Assembly: GCA_020466095.1 (NCBI GenBank)
Contig: CM035807.1
Location: 116,983,624-117,047,623 of the forward strand
DNA length: 64,000 nt
Source of the DNA: Chlorops oryzae
Taxonomy: Eukaryota; Arthropoda; Insecta; Diptera; Chloropidae
Direction: 5' to 3'
Positions 13,070 to 25,892 of the stretch are shown in pieces (positions within the stretch are counted from its first letter, which is position 1; every line of letters begins with the position of its first letter). Below the pieces are notes generated by a model, which made no database searches, had not been told where the DNA came from, and saw only the letters and a program-made list of their open reading frames with translations. The translations under genes and the position numbers were made by a program.

Positions 13070-13901
13070 CAGTGTTGCCAGTACTTCAGAACCAAATTTC
13101 CCTCGAAAACCAAACAAAAATCCCTTTTTTCCCTCAGTGACCGATAGAAATTTCCCACGAAAATTCCCTCAAACAAAAACATATTTTTCCTGAACAAAAT
13201 GTTGATAATCGCTATATTTCTTAACATTAAAAACTTAAGGTAGCTGCGTAAAATTACATATTTTATTTTAAGGAAATGTACGTTTGAAAAGGCCCCAAGA
13301 CCACTACTATTAAGGCAAGTTAGTGAGGAGATTTTAAAGGCCATTAAGGGCCTCATTTTTGTTCAATTTCTTCATGAGAACTGCTCTCTTGCCACCCCTA
13401 ATTATAATTATAGGCCGATCGCTAAAATTTTTGGAGAGGATGTTTATTACCAAGAGCAAGCAAACATGACAAATTTGGTTCATATCCCATTTGAATTTCA
13501 GCCACGCCCAACTCTTTAATTTTTGGAAATTCTTTTTAAAACCCCAAAGTGAAATGTAGAACATGATATATCTATATACTTATTAACAATAAATACCTAC
13601 TACAAGTTTGTAATCACATCCACATTCGAGCATGCTCGATGCGATGCTCGATCGTAATAGGTGATGTTGGCGAGCCAATTCATCAACCAACGTTACCACA
13701 TTTGATCGAGCATTTCATCGAGCCGAGCCGCTCTCAGGAGCATGCTCGAATGTGGATGATCCACTTAACGCTTTGTATCGATTATTGAAAAATCCCTCTA
13801 CCGTGTTCAACAAAGCAAAGAAAATCCCTTTTTCCCTTTTGCCAATATTTGGTGAGAAAATTCCCTCAAAATGGGAAATATCCCTCAACCTGGCAACACT
13901 G
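13070..13901. mobile_element. hAT-2 element with perfect 8-bp duplication
   Basis: Inverted ends CAGTGTTGCCAG / CTGGCAACACTG, 832 bp, flanked by ACTCTATG at 13062-13069 and 13902-13909. The interior is non-coding; it contains a GCCACGCCCA dispersed repeat near 13330-13510 and a nested hairpin element at 13618-13756. It sits in a promoter-like region on the minus strand. Confidence 0.82.
13618..13756. mobile_element. CCACATTCGAGC hairpin MITE, copy 1 (nested in hAT-2)
   Basis: Inverted ends ATCCACATTCGAGCATGCTC and complement, 139 bp, GC-richer than its host. The same family recurs at 37036-37181. Confidence 0.75.
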
Positions 13902-14000
13902 ACTCTATGAAACGCTTCGAACACATTTGCGATCATAGCGAGTGTTCGAGTTCGACTCAATTTGGAAGAACCCTTCGTTTGTGCTTATAGCTGAGAGAGG

Positions 14001-15155
14001 TTGAATTTATAAATGGTTTTACTTGCAATAACTTCGTTGGCCATCAACCGATTTAAAAAAAAAATTTATATAAGACTTATTCTATGATTTATAAATAAAT
14101 CTTATGATTTAAGAGATTTTTTTAATTTTTATATAAATACTAGGAAATAAGTCTTATTTTGTAATATGTTGAAAAAAATGTGAAATTAATAATTAAATAT
14201 CAATTTTTAAATCAAGGTTTTTCTTTTTTTTAGGTATTTCATAAAAATCCTATAACTTTTTTGTATCTCAAGTTTCCGTAGAAAAAATTTCGGTAAATGT
14301 AATAATTATTATTTTCGATCCCTGAATTAAATAAAGCGATTATAGCTATTTTTTCTCTAAAAGTTTTACTGAACATTTTCAAGAAAATTGATATCAAATC
14401 GGAATTGACTATAACTCGCTGGTTGGTCAGATTTTCTTGGGTTTTTCATTCCGATTGAAAAACCGCGAAGCCGATTATGCTGTCATCTTAATATGACAAG
14501 TCGTTCGCAAGATAATCGAGGCGAAAAAATCCGATACGGACATTATATGCAAAAGCTGGCGATTCACAAAACCGGCCCCATTTCATCAACTTCCTCTGGG
14601 AAGTCACAAAATTCAAAAACACGAACAACGCTGATTTTATTTAGTTCGACTTATCGCGAGTCCACTGTACTTGTAGTTCGAGAGCCTCTCAAAACCGCAG
14701 CTCTAGAAATTTGTTTTGAACGCCTTATGATTTTCATCAACTTTTCCGAATTTTTAAGGGATAGTGTCCCTTAGGCTTTGGGATAAATTTACGAGAAAAG
14801 CTTTTCAGAATTTTAAGGATCTATTTAGCCATGGGTTCATTTGGCTTGAGCGAAATATGCTTTTGAAATTTTTTAAATTCAATTCTTCGTTGAAACCAGC
14901 TCTCTTAAAGTCTGCCTAATATTATGAAGTCATAAGTCAAGAAATCATGCGAGGAATCTAATCAGACTTACATAGGGAAATGTGTCATAAACGATAAAAT
15001 GGACAATATTTAACCCCATGTGGGACATATTCTGTACGTTTAATAGCAAAGTAATTGCGCTTTTCACGACATTCGTTCGCATATAGTTAATTTGTGGCCT
15101 GCGCCCTTTTGCGTGAAATATTATGCATAGACACAAACACACACACTCACACATA
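14001..15155. other. Non-coding stretch with short palindromes
   Basis: AT-rich. 14063-14158 has an inverted pair around ATAAGACTTAT / ATAAGTCTTAT. No gene seen. Confidence 0.4.
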
Positions 15156-15706
15156 CCCAGCGTAAAATTATCTCCTGCATGACAATGTCATCAGTGATGT
15201 CCTCGATGACATATAGGTGACATTGTCATGTGTGACATCTTGGAAAGCATGTCATCGTGGAGGGATGCTGTTCACGTGCTTGCATCTCATTGGCTATTGA
15301 AATTTAAATAAGGTTTTAGCGTCAGTTGAACGTTAGCATGAAGCGGCGTAGATGATGAGTGCTCGACTCACAATCCGAAGAGCGCGGGTTCGATCCCTGG
15401 CTGAGGCGAACACAAATTTTGAAAATAGATTTTTTTAAATTTTCGAAATATCCAAAGAGAGGACAAAGAAGAGAAGTTATCAAAACTGGTTTCTATAAAT
15501 TGACATTTAGAGATAAAAGAGCAAATGTGCTGCTTTCAAATGCTTTTTTCGCCATCGCACCCCCTAGCATGACAATGTCACCGATGAATTGACTGTCGAA
15601 CTCCTATACAAATGCCATACAAAGTGTCATATGAATTGTCATGCATACCGGATCCAAAGTCACCGTGACTTCATCCAATGACGTCAGCGGGACATTTGCC
15701 GCTGGG
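15156..15706. mobile_element. CCCAGC-ended element with TA duplication, carrying a tRNA-like segment
   Basis: Inverted ends (TACCCAGCG / CGCTGGGTA) imply a TA target duplication, as for Tc1/mariner-type elements. Many internal TGACATTGTCAT-like palindromes occur. At about 15338-15402 (+) lies a tRNA-like stretch with a good B box (GGGTTCGATCCC) and a nearly matching A box, probably an inserted SINE head. A related shorter copy is at 27288-27578. Confidence 0.6.
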
Positions 15707-16796
15707 TAGTTCTGCCTGTATGAAGTTTCGCTTAATGTTTCGGTATGCACATAACTTGCCGAAAAATGCAATTGTGGTGCATTACCACGAAAAAAAAGCA
15801 CAAAATCCGGACGAAACTCTTTTACAATTTATGAGAACAAACACACGCTCGAACATGTGCATGTGTTAATATATATATGCTCGCCCTGGCATATGTAGGT
15901 AATTCATTTTTCGTGTATAAGGACGCAGCAACAGTGGCAGCTATGGTGGAAAAAAAAAACTACCATTAGTAGCGCTCGAATAAATCATGCTGGTCTCAAA
16001 ATTCACGCGTTAGAGTAGGTGCAAGTCACCATTTTTCTTCTATTTTTCGGGTTTCCTCTTTTCCATGATAATGGCCAACATTTGAGCTGTTGCTGGTGTG
16101 TCCGTTTGTTCGCACAACATGTGTGTGTTCGAACCGTGGCGTGTGTTTGAGCGCTATTTCGGTGTGGAGCATGTGTGAAACCGGGCATAATTATGTATGT
16201 GCTCTTAATGTGCTGTAATATGGTTTTAAATGGAAAGCGATGCGGTTTTGGCTAATTTATCTTTTCACCGTAATTACGAATGAAAACGAAATCAAACTAA
16301 TGTGAGACTTTGCTAAGTGTAGCCGATGCGTGTGCCTCTTCTCTTCTTCTATCCGCATTCGCGTATTCGAATCGTACATACATATTTGCGATAAATGAAT
16401 CAGTGCATTCCGCAGTCTTCTCCTCTCTCGCTCGCTCTCTTCTTTCCATTATAAACACAGGTCTCTCCAGTGTCAGTAAAACAAATTCCTGCATGGATTT
16501 ATTCAAAGTCAAATGCTTGGAATGTTCTGACATTAAATTCGTTAAGCCGGAATGCTGAAAAAATTGCGCCCACACTGCAGCTAATGTACGATCCGTTATG
16601 TTTTCTAATTTCGCGAATTATCGCCAAAATTAATGGGCATAATATTAGCTTATGCTGTGGTGTTCATTTTTGAAAAGATTTTTTAATTTTTTTTTTTTTT
16701 TTTTTTTTGTTGCACAAAAACACAGCTCAATAAATTTTCTCTTATTTTATTGAACTAATCTTCTCTGATTCTTTTATTTTAACTTCCACAAACTTA
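15707..16796. other. Unique-looking stretch
   Basis: CT-rich blocks and open frames on both strands at 16297-16575 without recognisable protein features; a T-run near 16685-16709. No gene called. Confidence 0.35.
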
Positions 16797-17612
16797 AGCC
16801 CAATCTCCAATGAGAGTTTTGCGTCACGCAGGTGATACAATAATTTCGCTTCTAGTAATGCAATATTTGAACCGAGTACCAATCTAACGAGTACCGACTA
16901 CTCATAAAAATTATACGCTTTCACTTGAGTTTAATTTTAATTCAAAATTTTCAAAAATTTTCAAAAAATTTTCTGGTAATGCAATATTTGAACCGAGTAC
17001 CAATCTGACGAGTACCGAGTACTCATAAAAATTATACGCTTTCACTTGAGTTTAATTTTAATTCAAAATTTTCAAAAATTTTCAAAAAATTTTCTGGTAA
17101 TGCAATATTTGAACCGAGTACCAATCTTACGAGTACCGAGTACTCATAAAAATTATACGTTATCACTTGAGTTTAAATTTTAATTCAAAATTTTCAAAAA
17201 TTTTCAAAAAATTTTCTAGTAATGCAATATTTGAACCGAGTACCAATCTAACGAGTACCGACTACTCATAAAAATTATACGCTATCACTTGAGTTAAAAT
17301 TTTAATTCAAAATATTCAAAAAATTTTCAAAATGAACCAAAACTCGCGAAATATTTGAAAAGCTCTTTTTCACGGAACAGTGAACAGTTTTTGTTTTATT
17401 AGTTTAAACGAGTACCCAATAGCGAGTACTCAAAAAATAGCTACATCATTAACCTGTCAAATTGCCTCGCAACGAGAAATATTCAATTTTTCAAAATTTT
17501 CTCGCTACGAGGTCTCGCAGTGCGATACATTGGAGCTTGAACCATATGATTGAATGTATTGAAATTTGTTGTGCGTCTCGTCTCGGTCTCTCGCAATGTT
17601 GGATTTGGGGCT
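16797..17612 (-). mobile_element. TTA-1 element with four internal tandem units
   Basis: Ends AGCCCAATCTCCAATG and ATGTTGGATTTGGGGCT, flanked by TTA. Inside, a unit of about 120 bp (containing AATGCAATATTTGAACCGAG and TACTCATAAAAATTATACG) is repeated four times from 16852. Opposite in orientation to 19029-19888. Confidence 0.7.
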
Positions 17613-19028
17613 TTATCCTTTGAAAGGATTTCTTTCAGATACTTGGAAATGCGTCAATCATTATTGGCATTGATAATTTAACTAGGATTGTTAGCTGTAC
17701 CCTGCTGCGTAGCGTTGCCAGACGTCACGTATTTAATAATGCCGCTTTTTTAGATTTTTTTATGATATTAAGTAAATATTCTTTAAGACCTCTTTTTTGC
17801 TCATCACTATTGCAAATTAGCAAAAATTTTAAAAATTAAAAAAAGTGGCATAAAAATCTCAGAAAGTCTCCTGACAAAGACTATATACGTTTGTCTATAT
17901 ATTTAGAAAGGTGGAAGGGGGTTTTAATGGAATCCATCATTTTAAGAGGAAATTTTGAAAAAGTCCCGCTTTGTATGCAAATTGATCTGGCAAGGTTGCT
18001 ACTGTTTAATGTGGAACTATTACTTCACTTTGTATCATTGTTACCAATTTTTTAAGGTATATTTCTTCTGGTCACATAAAAATTCCCCCACGAATTTTTC
18101 TCCCCAAACTTTTTAGATTCCCCTTAATTAAGAGAAGATTCCCCTAAACTGGCAACATTGTGTGATATCTATTCAAAAAAAATGAATAATGTCCTTCCGA
18201 TTGATGCAAAAACTCGCATCATTTTTGCATGGAAAAATGCGACAAAGATCCTCTTAATTCGAAGAGCTTAAGTAGCCCGGATTCTAATCCACTGCTAGAA
18301 TTATAAATTCACATTGACAGACTGGCGAGTGACAAGCTCAAATGTCAGTGTTCTGCTGGAAAAATAATGCTACCATTATTGAATTTCGTTTCGTTCGCCA
18401 AGGAGTGGAAGAATGGAAATTCATGAAATGTCAGGCCATTACTTGTCAATACATTGATACAGTTAATGACCATGTTCAGGTTGATGTGGCCCTGTGTGTG
18501 TGTCCATGTGCGTGTGCGGGTGTGTGAGGAGCGCTTTCAATTCGATAGGATTTTCCATTATGAGCTTCAATATCAGTTGGCATGGAGATGGCTGAGCGAT
18601 GGGTGCATGCAAAATGGGATAAATTCGGTCTACAGGAAGCAAAATTGCTCATACGGATTAGCCGTCAATTTGCTTGTGAGTTAACAGCAGTTCGATTGTG
18701 AGATAGAGAGTGATGGAGGGGGATCGGATTTACCTGCGTGAGCTACAAAAAAAACAAGGAAAACTGTAGCAGATCAACAGGGGCAAAAGAACAAAGGCTT
18801 TTCACGTTAACTCGTTCGTCTGGTACTCGGCATTGTTCGGCTTACAAAGCACAAAAAACTCAAGTCCACAATATTGAGCATGGTCGTCATTTAAGAACAG
18901 TTGAAATTGCTGAATAAATTTCGAATGTTGTTTCTATTTCTTCTTCAAATAGTAGTTGCTCTAGGTTTTAGGAGGAAATCCCGAACATTTTTAAGTGATT
19001 TTTGGGGACTTGTTTTGTGAGAGCATTA
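17613..19028. other. Stretch between the two inverted TTA-1 copies
   Basis: 17711-18165 begins GCGTTGCCAG and ends CTGGCAACAT, a possible decayed relative of hAT-2. The remainder (18300-18760) looks unique. No gene. Confidence 0.4.
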
Positions 19029-19888
19029 AAGCCCCAAATCCAACATTGCGAGAGCGCGAGACGAGACGCACACAAATTTCAATACATTCAATCATATGGT
19101 TCAAGCTCCAATGTATCGCACTGCGAGACCTCGTAGCGAGAAAATTTTGAAAAATTGAATATTTCTCGTTGCGAGGCAATTTTGACAGGTTAATGATGTA
19201 GCTATTTTTTGAGTACTCGCTATTGGGTACTCGTTTAAACTAATAAAACAAAAAATGTTCACTGTTCCGTGGAAAAGAGCTTTCAAAATATTTCGCGAGT
19301 TTTGGTTCATTTTGAAAATTTTTTGAAATTTTTAATTAAAATTTAAATTCAAGTGAAAGCGTAGGTAACTTTTTATGAGTACTCGGTACTCGTTAGATTG
19401 GTACTCGGTTCAAATATTGCATTACTAGAAAATTTTTTGAAAATTTTGAATTAAAATTTTAACTCAAGTGATAACGTATTATTTTAATGAGTACTCGGTA
19501 CTCGTTAGATTGGTACTCGGTTCAAATATTGCATTACTAGAAAATTTTTTGAAAATTTTGAAAATTTTGAATTAAAATTTAAATCTCAAGTGATAACGTA
19601 TTATTTTAATGAGTACTCGGTACTCGTTAGATTGGTACTCGGTTCAAATATTGCATTACTAGAAAACTTTTTGAAAATTTTTGAATATTTTGAATTAAAA
19701 TTTAAACTCAAGTGATAACGTATAATTTTTATGAGTACTCGGTACTCGTTAGATTGGTACTCGGTTCAAATATTGCACTACTAGAATGTGAAATAATGCC
19801 ATCATCTGCGTGACGCAAAACTCTCATTGAAAATTGAAATGCGTCGCCCACTCTCGCATCGGGCTCTTGCAATGTTGGATTTTGGGCT
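19029..19888 (+). mobile_element. TTA-1 element, inverted copy with four tandem units
   Basis: Ends AAGCCCCAAATCCAACATTG and ATTTTGGGCT with TTA flanks. Tandem units recur at about 118-121 bp (GGTACTCGGTTCAAATATTG near 19396, 19512, 19633 and 19757). Confidence 0.7.
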
Positions 19889-21616
19889 TTATGTTCGGAT
19901 AGGTTAAAGCATCGCATCAAAAAAATCCCTGTGAAATTGCGGGCTTTCAAACAGTTGTACCAACGATTTGCTTAGATTGCCTAAGGATCGGAATCGTGTG
20001 AAAAAAGCTTTTAAGAACTTAATGGGCAAGAGAATTTCGTTTTTCCATTTTTATAATATCGAAGAATATGTGCATATGTATAGGCTCTAGAGCCAATAAT
20101 TCAGCGGGATGTAGGACCACGGAGTACGCATATGCCCAGCTCTCTTTCCCAATCATCATCATAGTCGGGCAGATAACCGGAGATGCATTTTCATTATGCT
20201 TTTCATTCTTTGAATTTACTTTTTCCGTGTTTTTTTTTACCCACTTTTCATTGCGGTATTTCGTCTGTTACGAGTTTTTATTTTTATTTTCTTATATTTC
20301 CTTTTTTTGTGTTTCCCATTGCCGGACTTGACCGAGAAGCCCCTCTGCGTGAGGGCGAACTGTGCTGTGCTCGGTGCCTTTCATTTTATTTTCCGTTTCA
20401 TTGTCATTTCACATTTTTTGCCGTTTTGTTTGTAATGTGTCATTTAGTTGATTGCGGAATATAAACCGCATGGGAGTGTGAGAAAAACCGAAAAATCCCG
20501 TTGAAAGAATTCACACCAGAACGGACGAACGAACGAACGAAGGAGCGAAATGACCAGGCCGACCTCCCGTCACTGAAGTGACAGCTCCAGTTCAGTTTAG
20601 CTCAGATCAGCTCGGCTCGGCTTTTTTGTAACTCTTTTCGTTTTTATTGCTGATTTCTCTACTTTTTCGTTGCTTTATTTGTTTTTTTCTCTTTTCGGTT
20701 TTTGACGGGCTACGAATTGCGGGCATTCGGTTGGGTGAAACTGAATGTGGGAATTCCTTGTTTTGACTTTCGCTGCAGTTTTTTTGTCCTCCCGCCGCCG
20801 TCGCCTGTAGAAGCGAAGCATTGAGGCATAGAGTATTCACTCGTTAGCCACTCTCTCATGCATTCATGGCGAAAGCGGAATGTAATACATTCTCGTTTGA
20901 TTGAAAAAGAGTTTATGGTCGCACACGCACACACACACACACACGTGCGCACTTGGTTCGAGGCTCTGCTGCATCGAATATTTGGATAACGTGCATTTAC
21001 AGCTTTACGGTGTGCGAGTTCCAGCATCATATCTGATAGTATTTCGTACGCTCCATGGGCTGGGCGCTGGGCAAAACTGACAAATAGGCAAATGGACAAA
21101 CCGAACAAAAACTCTAAGTAGCCATGCAGCAGTTCAGAAATCATTGTTCGCAGCTCTACGGTAGCACACATCATCACAGGCATATTCACAAACGTATCGT
21201 TACATTCCGAGTGCTGTATGTGGAAAGCTCTGTGGACTTTCCGTTTTTGCGCGAGTTAACTTGAATGCGAGAAAGCCAGTCGTTTTTTTGTTGTTGTTTT
21301 TGTTGCAACAAATCCAGCACTTATATATTTTTCTTTTCCAATAAGATTAGAGAGATAAAATTCTTGTTTATTTTCGCACTCGAATTACTTACGTTGGAAC
21401 GAAAGGAATTTCAATTCGAAATTTAAAAAAATTCGTTTTTTCAGGAGAGACTTTCTCTGTGCGGAGGACGAAGAAAACTGTTTTTAATTTCACGATTACA
21501 AAAAAGAGGAGGTGCATGGCTATGGATGATTGTGGTCCATGGATAGGAGATTTGATAATATTGCAATAAAGTATCTAAATAATTCTAAAATTAATATTTA
21601 TTTCAGTTAATTTCAT
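19889..21616. other. Unique-looking stretch, possibly conserved non-coding
   Basis: GC-richer patches around 20480-20610 and 20780-21190, and a CA repeat at 20927. Open frames there are not recognisable. May be intronic enhancer or leader DNA; unproven. Confidence 0.35.
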
Positions 21617-21620
21617 TTAA

Positions 21621-22345
21621 AAGGACCTTCTGGTCTAGAATTTTTTGAAAATTGATTTTTTTTTTAAATATATTTCGGAAGAATAGACTTTTAAGAATAT
21701 GCTGGCAAAGTTTCGTGAAGATATTGACAATATTTTCTTTGCTGCAGCCGTTTTAGTAGGTGGAGACAGCAGGCAGCGCGCTTGATCAAAGCAACTTTGA
21801 ACGCGTTTATCTCAAAACCACTTTTTTTTGAAATGGCGTACAGGAAAACAAAAAAACCATCGAACCGATTCGTCTGAAATTATTATCCGTTATTCACAAC
21901 ATCAATGGCTATCGGGTGAGCTACAACCAAAATTTTATTGCAAGAACTTCATATTTTTTCATTAAAAAAATGGTCAAAAAGGGCGTTTTTTTGATGTGTT
22001 AAATTAAAAATTGCGCCATTTTGTAAATTTTTGTTGTTGATTTTTTTTTGTTGTAGCTCACCCGATAGCCGCATTCATTTTGATTAATAATAAATTTTTT
22101 TTTTCGGATAACCCGAACTTACGAAATCGTGTACCCCACGGAGGTACTTTTTAAAAAAGCGTCTATTTCGCCGCCATTTTTAAAATATAAAAAAAAACAA
22201 AAAAATACAAAAAAAAATTTTCCGGATTGTCAATAAATTCAACAATAATCCTGCAAACTTAAAAACCCGATTTTTATTTGGCTTAATACCAAGAAAAAGT
22301 CTTAAAAATACCCTTAATTTTCGTGCTCTAGACCAGAAGGTCCCC
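21621..22345 (+). mobile_element. TTAA-2 MITE, copy 1
   Basis: About 725 bp with inverted ends (R)GGACCTTCTGGTCTAGA, TTAA at 21617-21620 on the left and TCAA at 22346-22349 on the right. Internal blocks CGCGTTTATCTCAAAACCAC and ATCGGGTGAGC / GCTCACCCGA are in the same order as in TTAA-1. Confidence 0.72.
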
Positions 22346-22479
22346 TCAATGGGGATCCTGTGGAATTATTTTTATTACTTTAGCTATTCTGGTTATTTCA
22401 TTTCACATACTTTTTATGTCCTTCATTCAATTCCAATATTCATTTTATTCAATTTACTCAAAAAAAAGTCTTTAGTGCC

Positions 22480-22860
22480 CATATAAGTATGCTTTGAATT
22501 TTTAAAAGATCACTTTTAGAGACAATATTACAAAGCATATTTTGTTGATTTTTCGATAGTTGCCATCTAAAAACACTGTGGAGACTACTTTTTAGATTTC
22601 TATTTTGAACGGTCCTTGAAATATCCTTTTTTGTTAAGGCTTTTTTCATTTATATCTCAACAACCAATTGAGATAGAGAGACGATCTAAACAGATTCTGT
22701 TAGATAATAAAACAAGGAAGCTAAAGAAATTTTTTTTAATTTTTACACTGAGAAAATTTTTTTCACAAAACTAAAAAGAAAATTTTGAATCTTTTTTTCA
22801 GTGTATTCCCAGTTTTGCGCCACTCTATAAGTTTCTTTTAGAAATACCCCCTAGTATTTA
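22480..22860 (-). repeat. Dispersed repeat, inverted partner of 34640-35000
   Basis: Shares ordered blocks with 34640-35000 in reverse: TTTTTCGATAGTTGCCATCT, CACTGTGGAGACTAC, GAACGGTCCTTGAAATATCC and paired ACACTGAGAAAA / TTTTCAGTGTA. Confidence 0.6.
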
Positions 22861-23600
22861 CTTTCATTTAAAAGAAAAAAATATTTCAATCAGATGGCGC
22901 AGCAGTGTGATATTCAAACAAATACAAGGGTACATAGATCCTCTCAGTATTGCTATGCTGGGGCAGACCTGCGTATGTGGAACATTTGTCCGAAATCCCA
23001 TACAAAAAGCATCACTCATACGGCATGTAGGACGTTCGATAATCAGCGCGCTCATATAATTTTTATCTATTCAATACCCTACAAGTAACTTTTGTTCAGT
23101 TTAATTTTGTTTTCCTTTTCTAAGAGCACTAAGAATTCCTACTGACATATTTTCTTAATTATTTAACTCATCCTATATCATCATATATATGTATGTATAT
23201 CACTAAAATAATTCCATAGAAATATAAAAATCCATTCAAATTTTAAGCATTATCTAAGTTCAAGGAAGTATCTTTCTCACGGCACAAAGTTCGGAAATAT
23301 TTCATAAAGCAGCGACATTCGAAATTCCTCCTTTAATTCCATGCTTAAATAGCCGATTTTGCACTTTCTCTGCATGCATGCAACAGAAATTGTTTTCAAA
23401 ATACCAAAGGCCCAACCAACCAACTTACTTGAAATGCAGTTTCCCATCCCCATTCCTCCCCACTTGTTCACAATTCAGTTGATCCGTGAGCATGTCCTTT
23501 TGTAAATTGTCGCACTTGTTTGTCTATCATTAATTGGGGGCAATGTTGTTTGCCTTCAACAAATGCCCCCAAAATCAAATTGATATATGTATCTACGACG

Positions 23601-23633
<33 letters not shown>

Positions 23634-24734
23634 CACACAAGCACTCAAGCACTCGTTCATAAATATGAATTTGCAAATACATACACTCTTCCGGACGCAC
23701 GCAGATCAGAATAGGTTCGAGTAGGGCTAACTCGTCCTGCATAATTGAAAAGGCAAAAGGGCAAATAAAAAATTTCCCAAAGATCTTTGCTGTTCATAAA
23801 ATTGCCGCCACCTGTCATCCATCTCTATAAAAATTTACACACGCGTACAGTTTTCATCAAGGCGCATGCAAAATCATGCAAAAATGCGCTTACAGTAAAA
23901 ATCCCTTTAGGAAGAAATGTTTGCGCAAGGAATTTCTGCAAATATTCATCATATGAACACTTCCTGGAAAAGTTAAGTTTCTGTCACGCCTGTTTATACA
24001 CACACATACATATGTATCTGATTGGCTTTCCGATCGGCATAACATAGAAAGTGTTTTAAAAATAAATGAACCGTTCACCGAATTTTTAAATACGGGCACT
24101 TTAAATTTCTCATGTAAGTGCCACGTCCGTTGGGCTAGTGGAGACCAGGCATAATGCATATTTAATGGAAAACAAAAACGGTGGAATTTTAATGAATGAA
24201 ATGGTTCAATGCTTCGGGATGTGTATGGAAATTATTTTTAAAACTTCTCTCAACCGAATAAGCTTTTTGAAAATAAATACATATATGTACACAGAGAAAA
24301 AAATCAACCAGAAACCTGGTTAAATCAAAAGGAAAAACATACAAAACGGCTTCAACAAGGAATATTTTTATTTTAACAATTTTTCTTGTTGGAAAAAATA
24401 AAGATTTTCCTTTTGAATCTACTATGTTTCAGGTCCTATTGACATGATTATTTTCAAATATGGATTTAAAATTAAATTGTTGAACCAACCACGGACGTAA
24501 TTGAAATGACAAGATAATTTTTAAAATAAACAAATTTCCAAAAGCAATACCAATAAAAGAAGAACTGTCAAAACAAATTTAATTAATGTTCAAAGCAAAT
24601 GGCCACAGAGCCCCCTGCTAAACATAACCCCAAAATTAGCCATCAGATGGACTTCATCCGATTTGGTCACTCCGATGTCGTAACTGCTTTCTCAATGCTT
24701 AAAAAGTTCTAAGATATTCATCTTATATGTCCTA
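22861..24734. other. Unique-looking stretch
   Basis: AC microsatellite at 23601-23638, no gene seen. From about 24290 an ACACAGAGAAAA-bounded repeat leads into the minisatellite. Confidence 0.4.
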
Positions 24735-25420
24735 TTTTATAAACCAAATGAGAATTATAGCGAACGAAAAGAAATGTAATTAATTCTATAAACCAAATGA
24801 GAAATATAGCGAACGAAAAGAAATGTAATTAATTTTATAAACCAAATGAGAATTATAGCGAACGAAAAGATATGTAATTATTTAATAAACCAAATGAGAA
24901 TTATACCGAACGTAAAGAAATGTAATTAATTTTATAAACCAAATGAGAATTATAGCGAACGTAAAGAAATGTAATTAATTTTATAAACCAAATGAGAATT
25001 ATAGCGAACGAAAAGAAATGTAATTAATTTTATAAACCAAATGAGAATTATAGCGAACGAAAAGAAATGTAATTAATTTTATAAACCAAATGAGAATTAT
25101 AGCGAACGAAAAGATATGTAATTAATTTTATAAACCAAATGAGAATTATAGCGAACGAAAAGAAATGTAATTAATTTTATAAACCAAATGAGAATTATAG
25201 CGAACGAAAAGAAATGTAATTAATTTTATAAACCAAATGAGAATTATAGCGAACGAAAGAAATGTAATTAATTTTATAAACCAAATGAGAATTATAGCGA
25301 ACGAAAAGAAATGTAATTAATTTTATAAACCAAATGAGAATTATAGCGAACGTAAAGAAATGTAATTAATTTTATAAACCAAATGAGAATTATACACAAC
25401 GAAAAAAAATGTAATTAAAA
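24735..25420 (+). repeat. 49-bp minisatellite, 14 units
   Basis: Unit core AAACCAAATGAGAATTATAG then CGAACGAAAAGAAATGTAAT, 14 copies in head-to-tail order with few substitutions. A fifteenth, solitary core occurs at 31697-31716. The surrounding 24290-25560 carries ACACAGAGAAAA / CAGTGTA-type ends and may be one element. Confidence 0.88.
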
Positions 25421-25649
25421 TATTTCCTTTAAATCAACCAAAATTTTGAACTCAAACAATTTTTTTTAAATTTTCCTTTCTCGAAAATCAAAAGAACTGT
25501 GAATAACAATGCGCATTTAAAAAAATCACGGTTAAATTCGCTCAGTGTATGTATAAAGGAAAGTATGGGAAAAGCACTTAACCCATTTAACGTTGCCAGA
25601 TGAATTTTTCTGCAAGCAGAATTACTTCTGATTCCATAAACGTTATGAG

Positions 25650-25892
25650 TAGAGCTGTCAAAAATATGCATTTATAGATTTAAAGCATACTTTATGGAGT
25701 AAAAATTTTGTGTAACTCGCATAAAGTTAAGATTCAAATAGATTTTTAACTTCAATAAGAATTTTTATGAAGGTAGAAAAACACGTTTGAAGTTCAACTT
25801 TACTAGACTTATTGGCTAAATGTTGGTAAAAAAAAGTTTTTCCCCCATAAAGTATGCTTTAAATTTATAAATGCATGTTTTTGACAGCTCTA
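25650..25892. mobile_element. hAT-1 MITE, copy with GTTATGAG duplication
   Basis: A 243-bp near-palindrome with ends TAGAGCTGTCAAAA / TTTTTGACAGCTCTA and GTTATGAG at 25642-25649 and 25893-25900. Inner arms contain TTTAAAGCATACTTTATGG and its complement. Confidence 0.82.

Larger units (their letters stand above)
12830..14000 (-). promoter_or_regulatory. Possible promoter and 5' untranslated first exon, split by a transposon
   Basis: Read on the minus strand, 13061-12835 is CG-richer than its surroundings and ends ACGACGTTTATAAG followed by a good splice donor (gtgagtgt). No coding frame is evident, so it looks like a non-coding first exon of a gene lying left of the window. The hAT-2 element (13070-13901) sits immediately upstream and has separated it from 13910-14000. 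Inference from one donor and base composition only. Confidence 0.3.

Noticed and set aside
15338..15402. tRNA gene with a CAC anticodon.
   Set aside because: The anticodon stem has two mismatches and the acceptor stem cannot be formed.
24735..25420. Regularly spaced repeats resembling a CRISPR array.
   Set aside because: Units are contiguous with no unique spacers, and the genome is eukaryotic.
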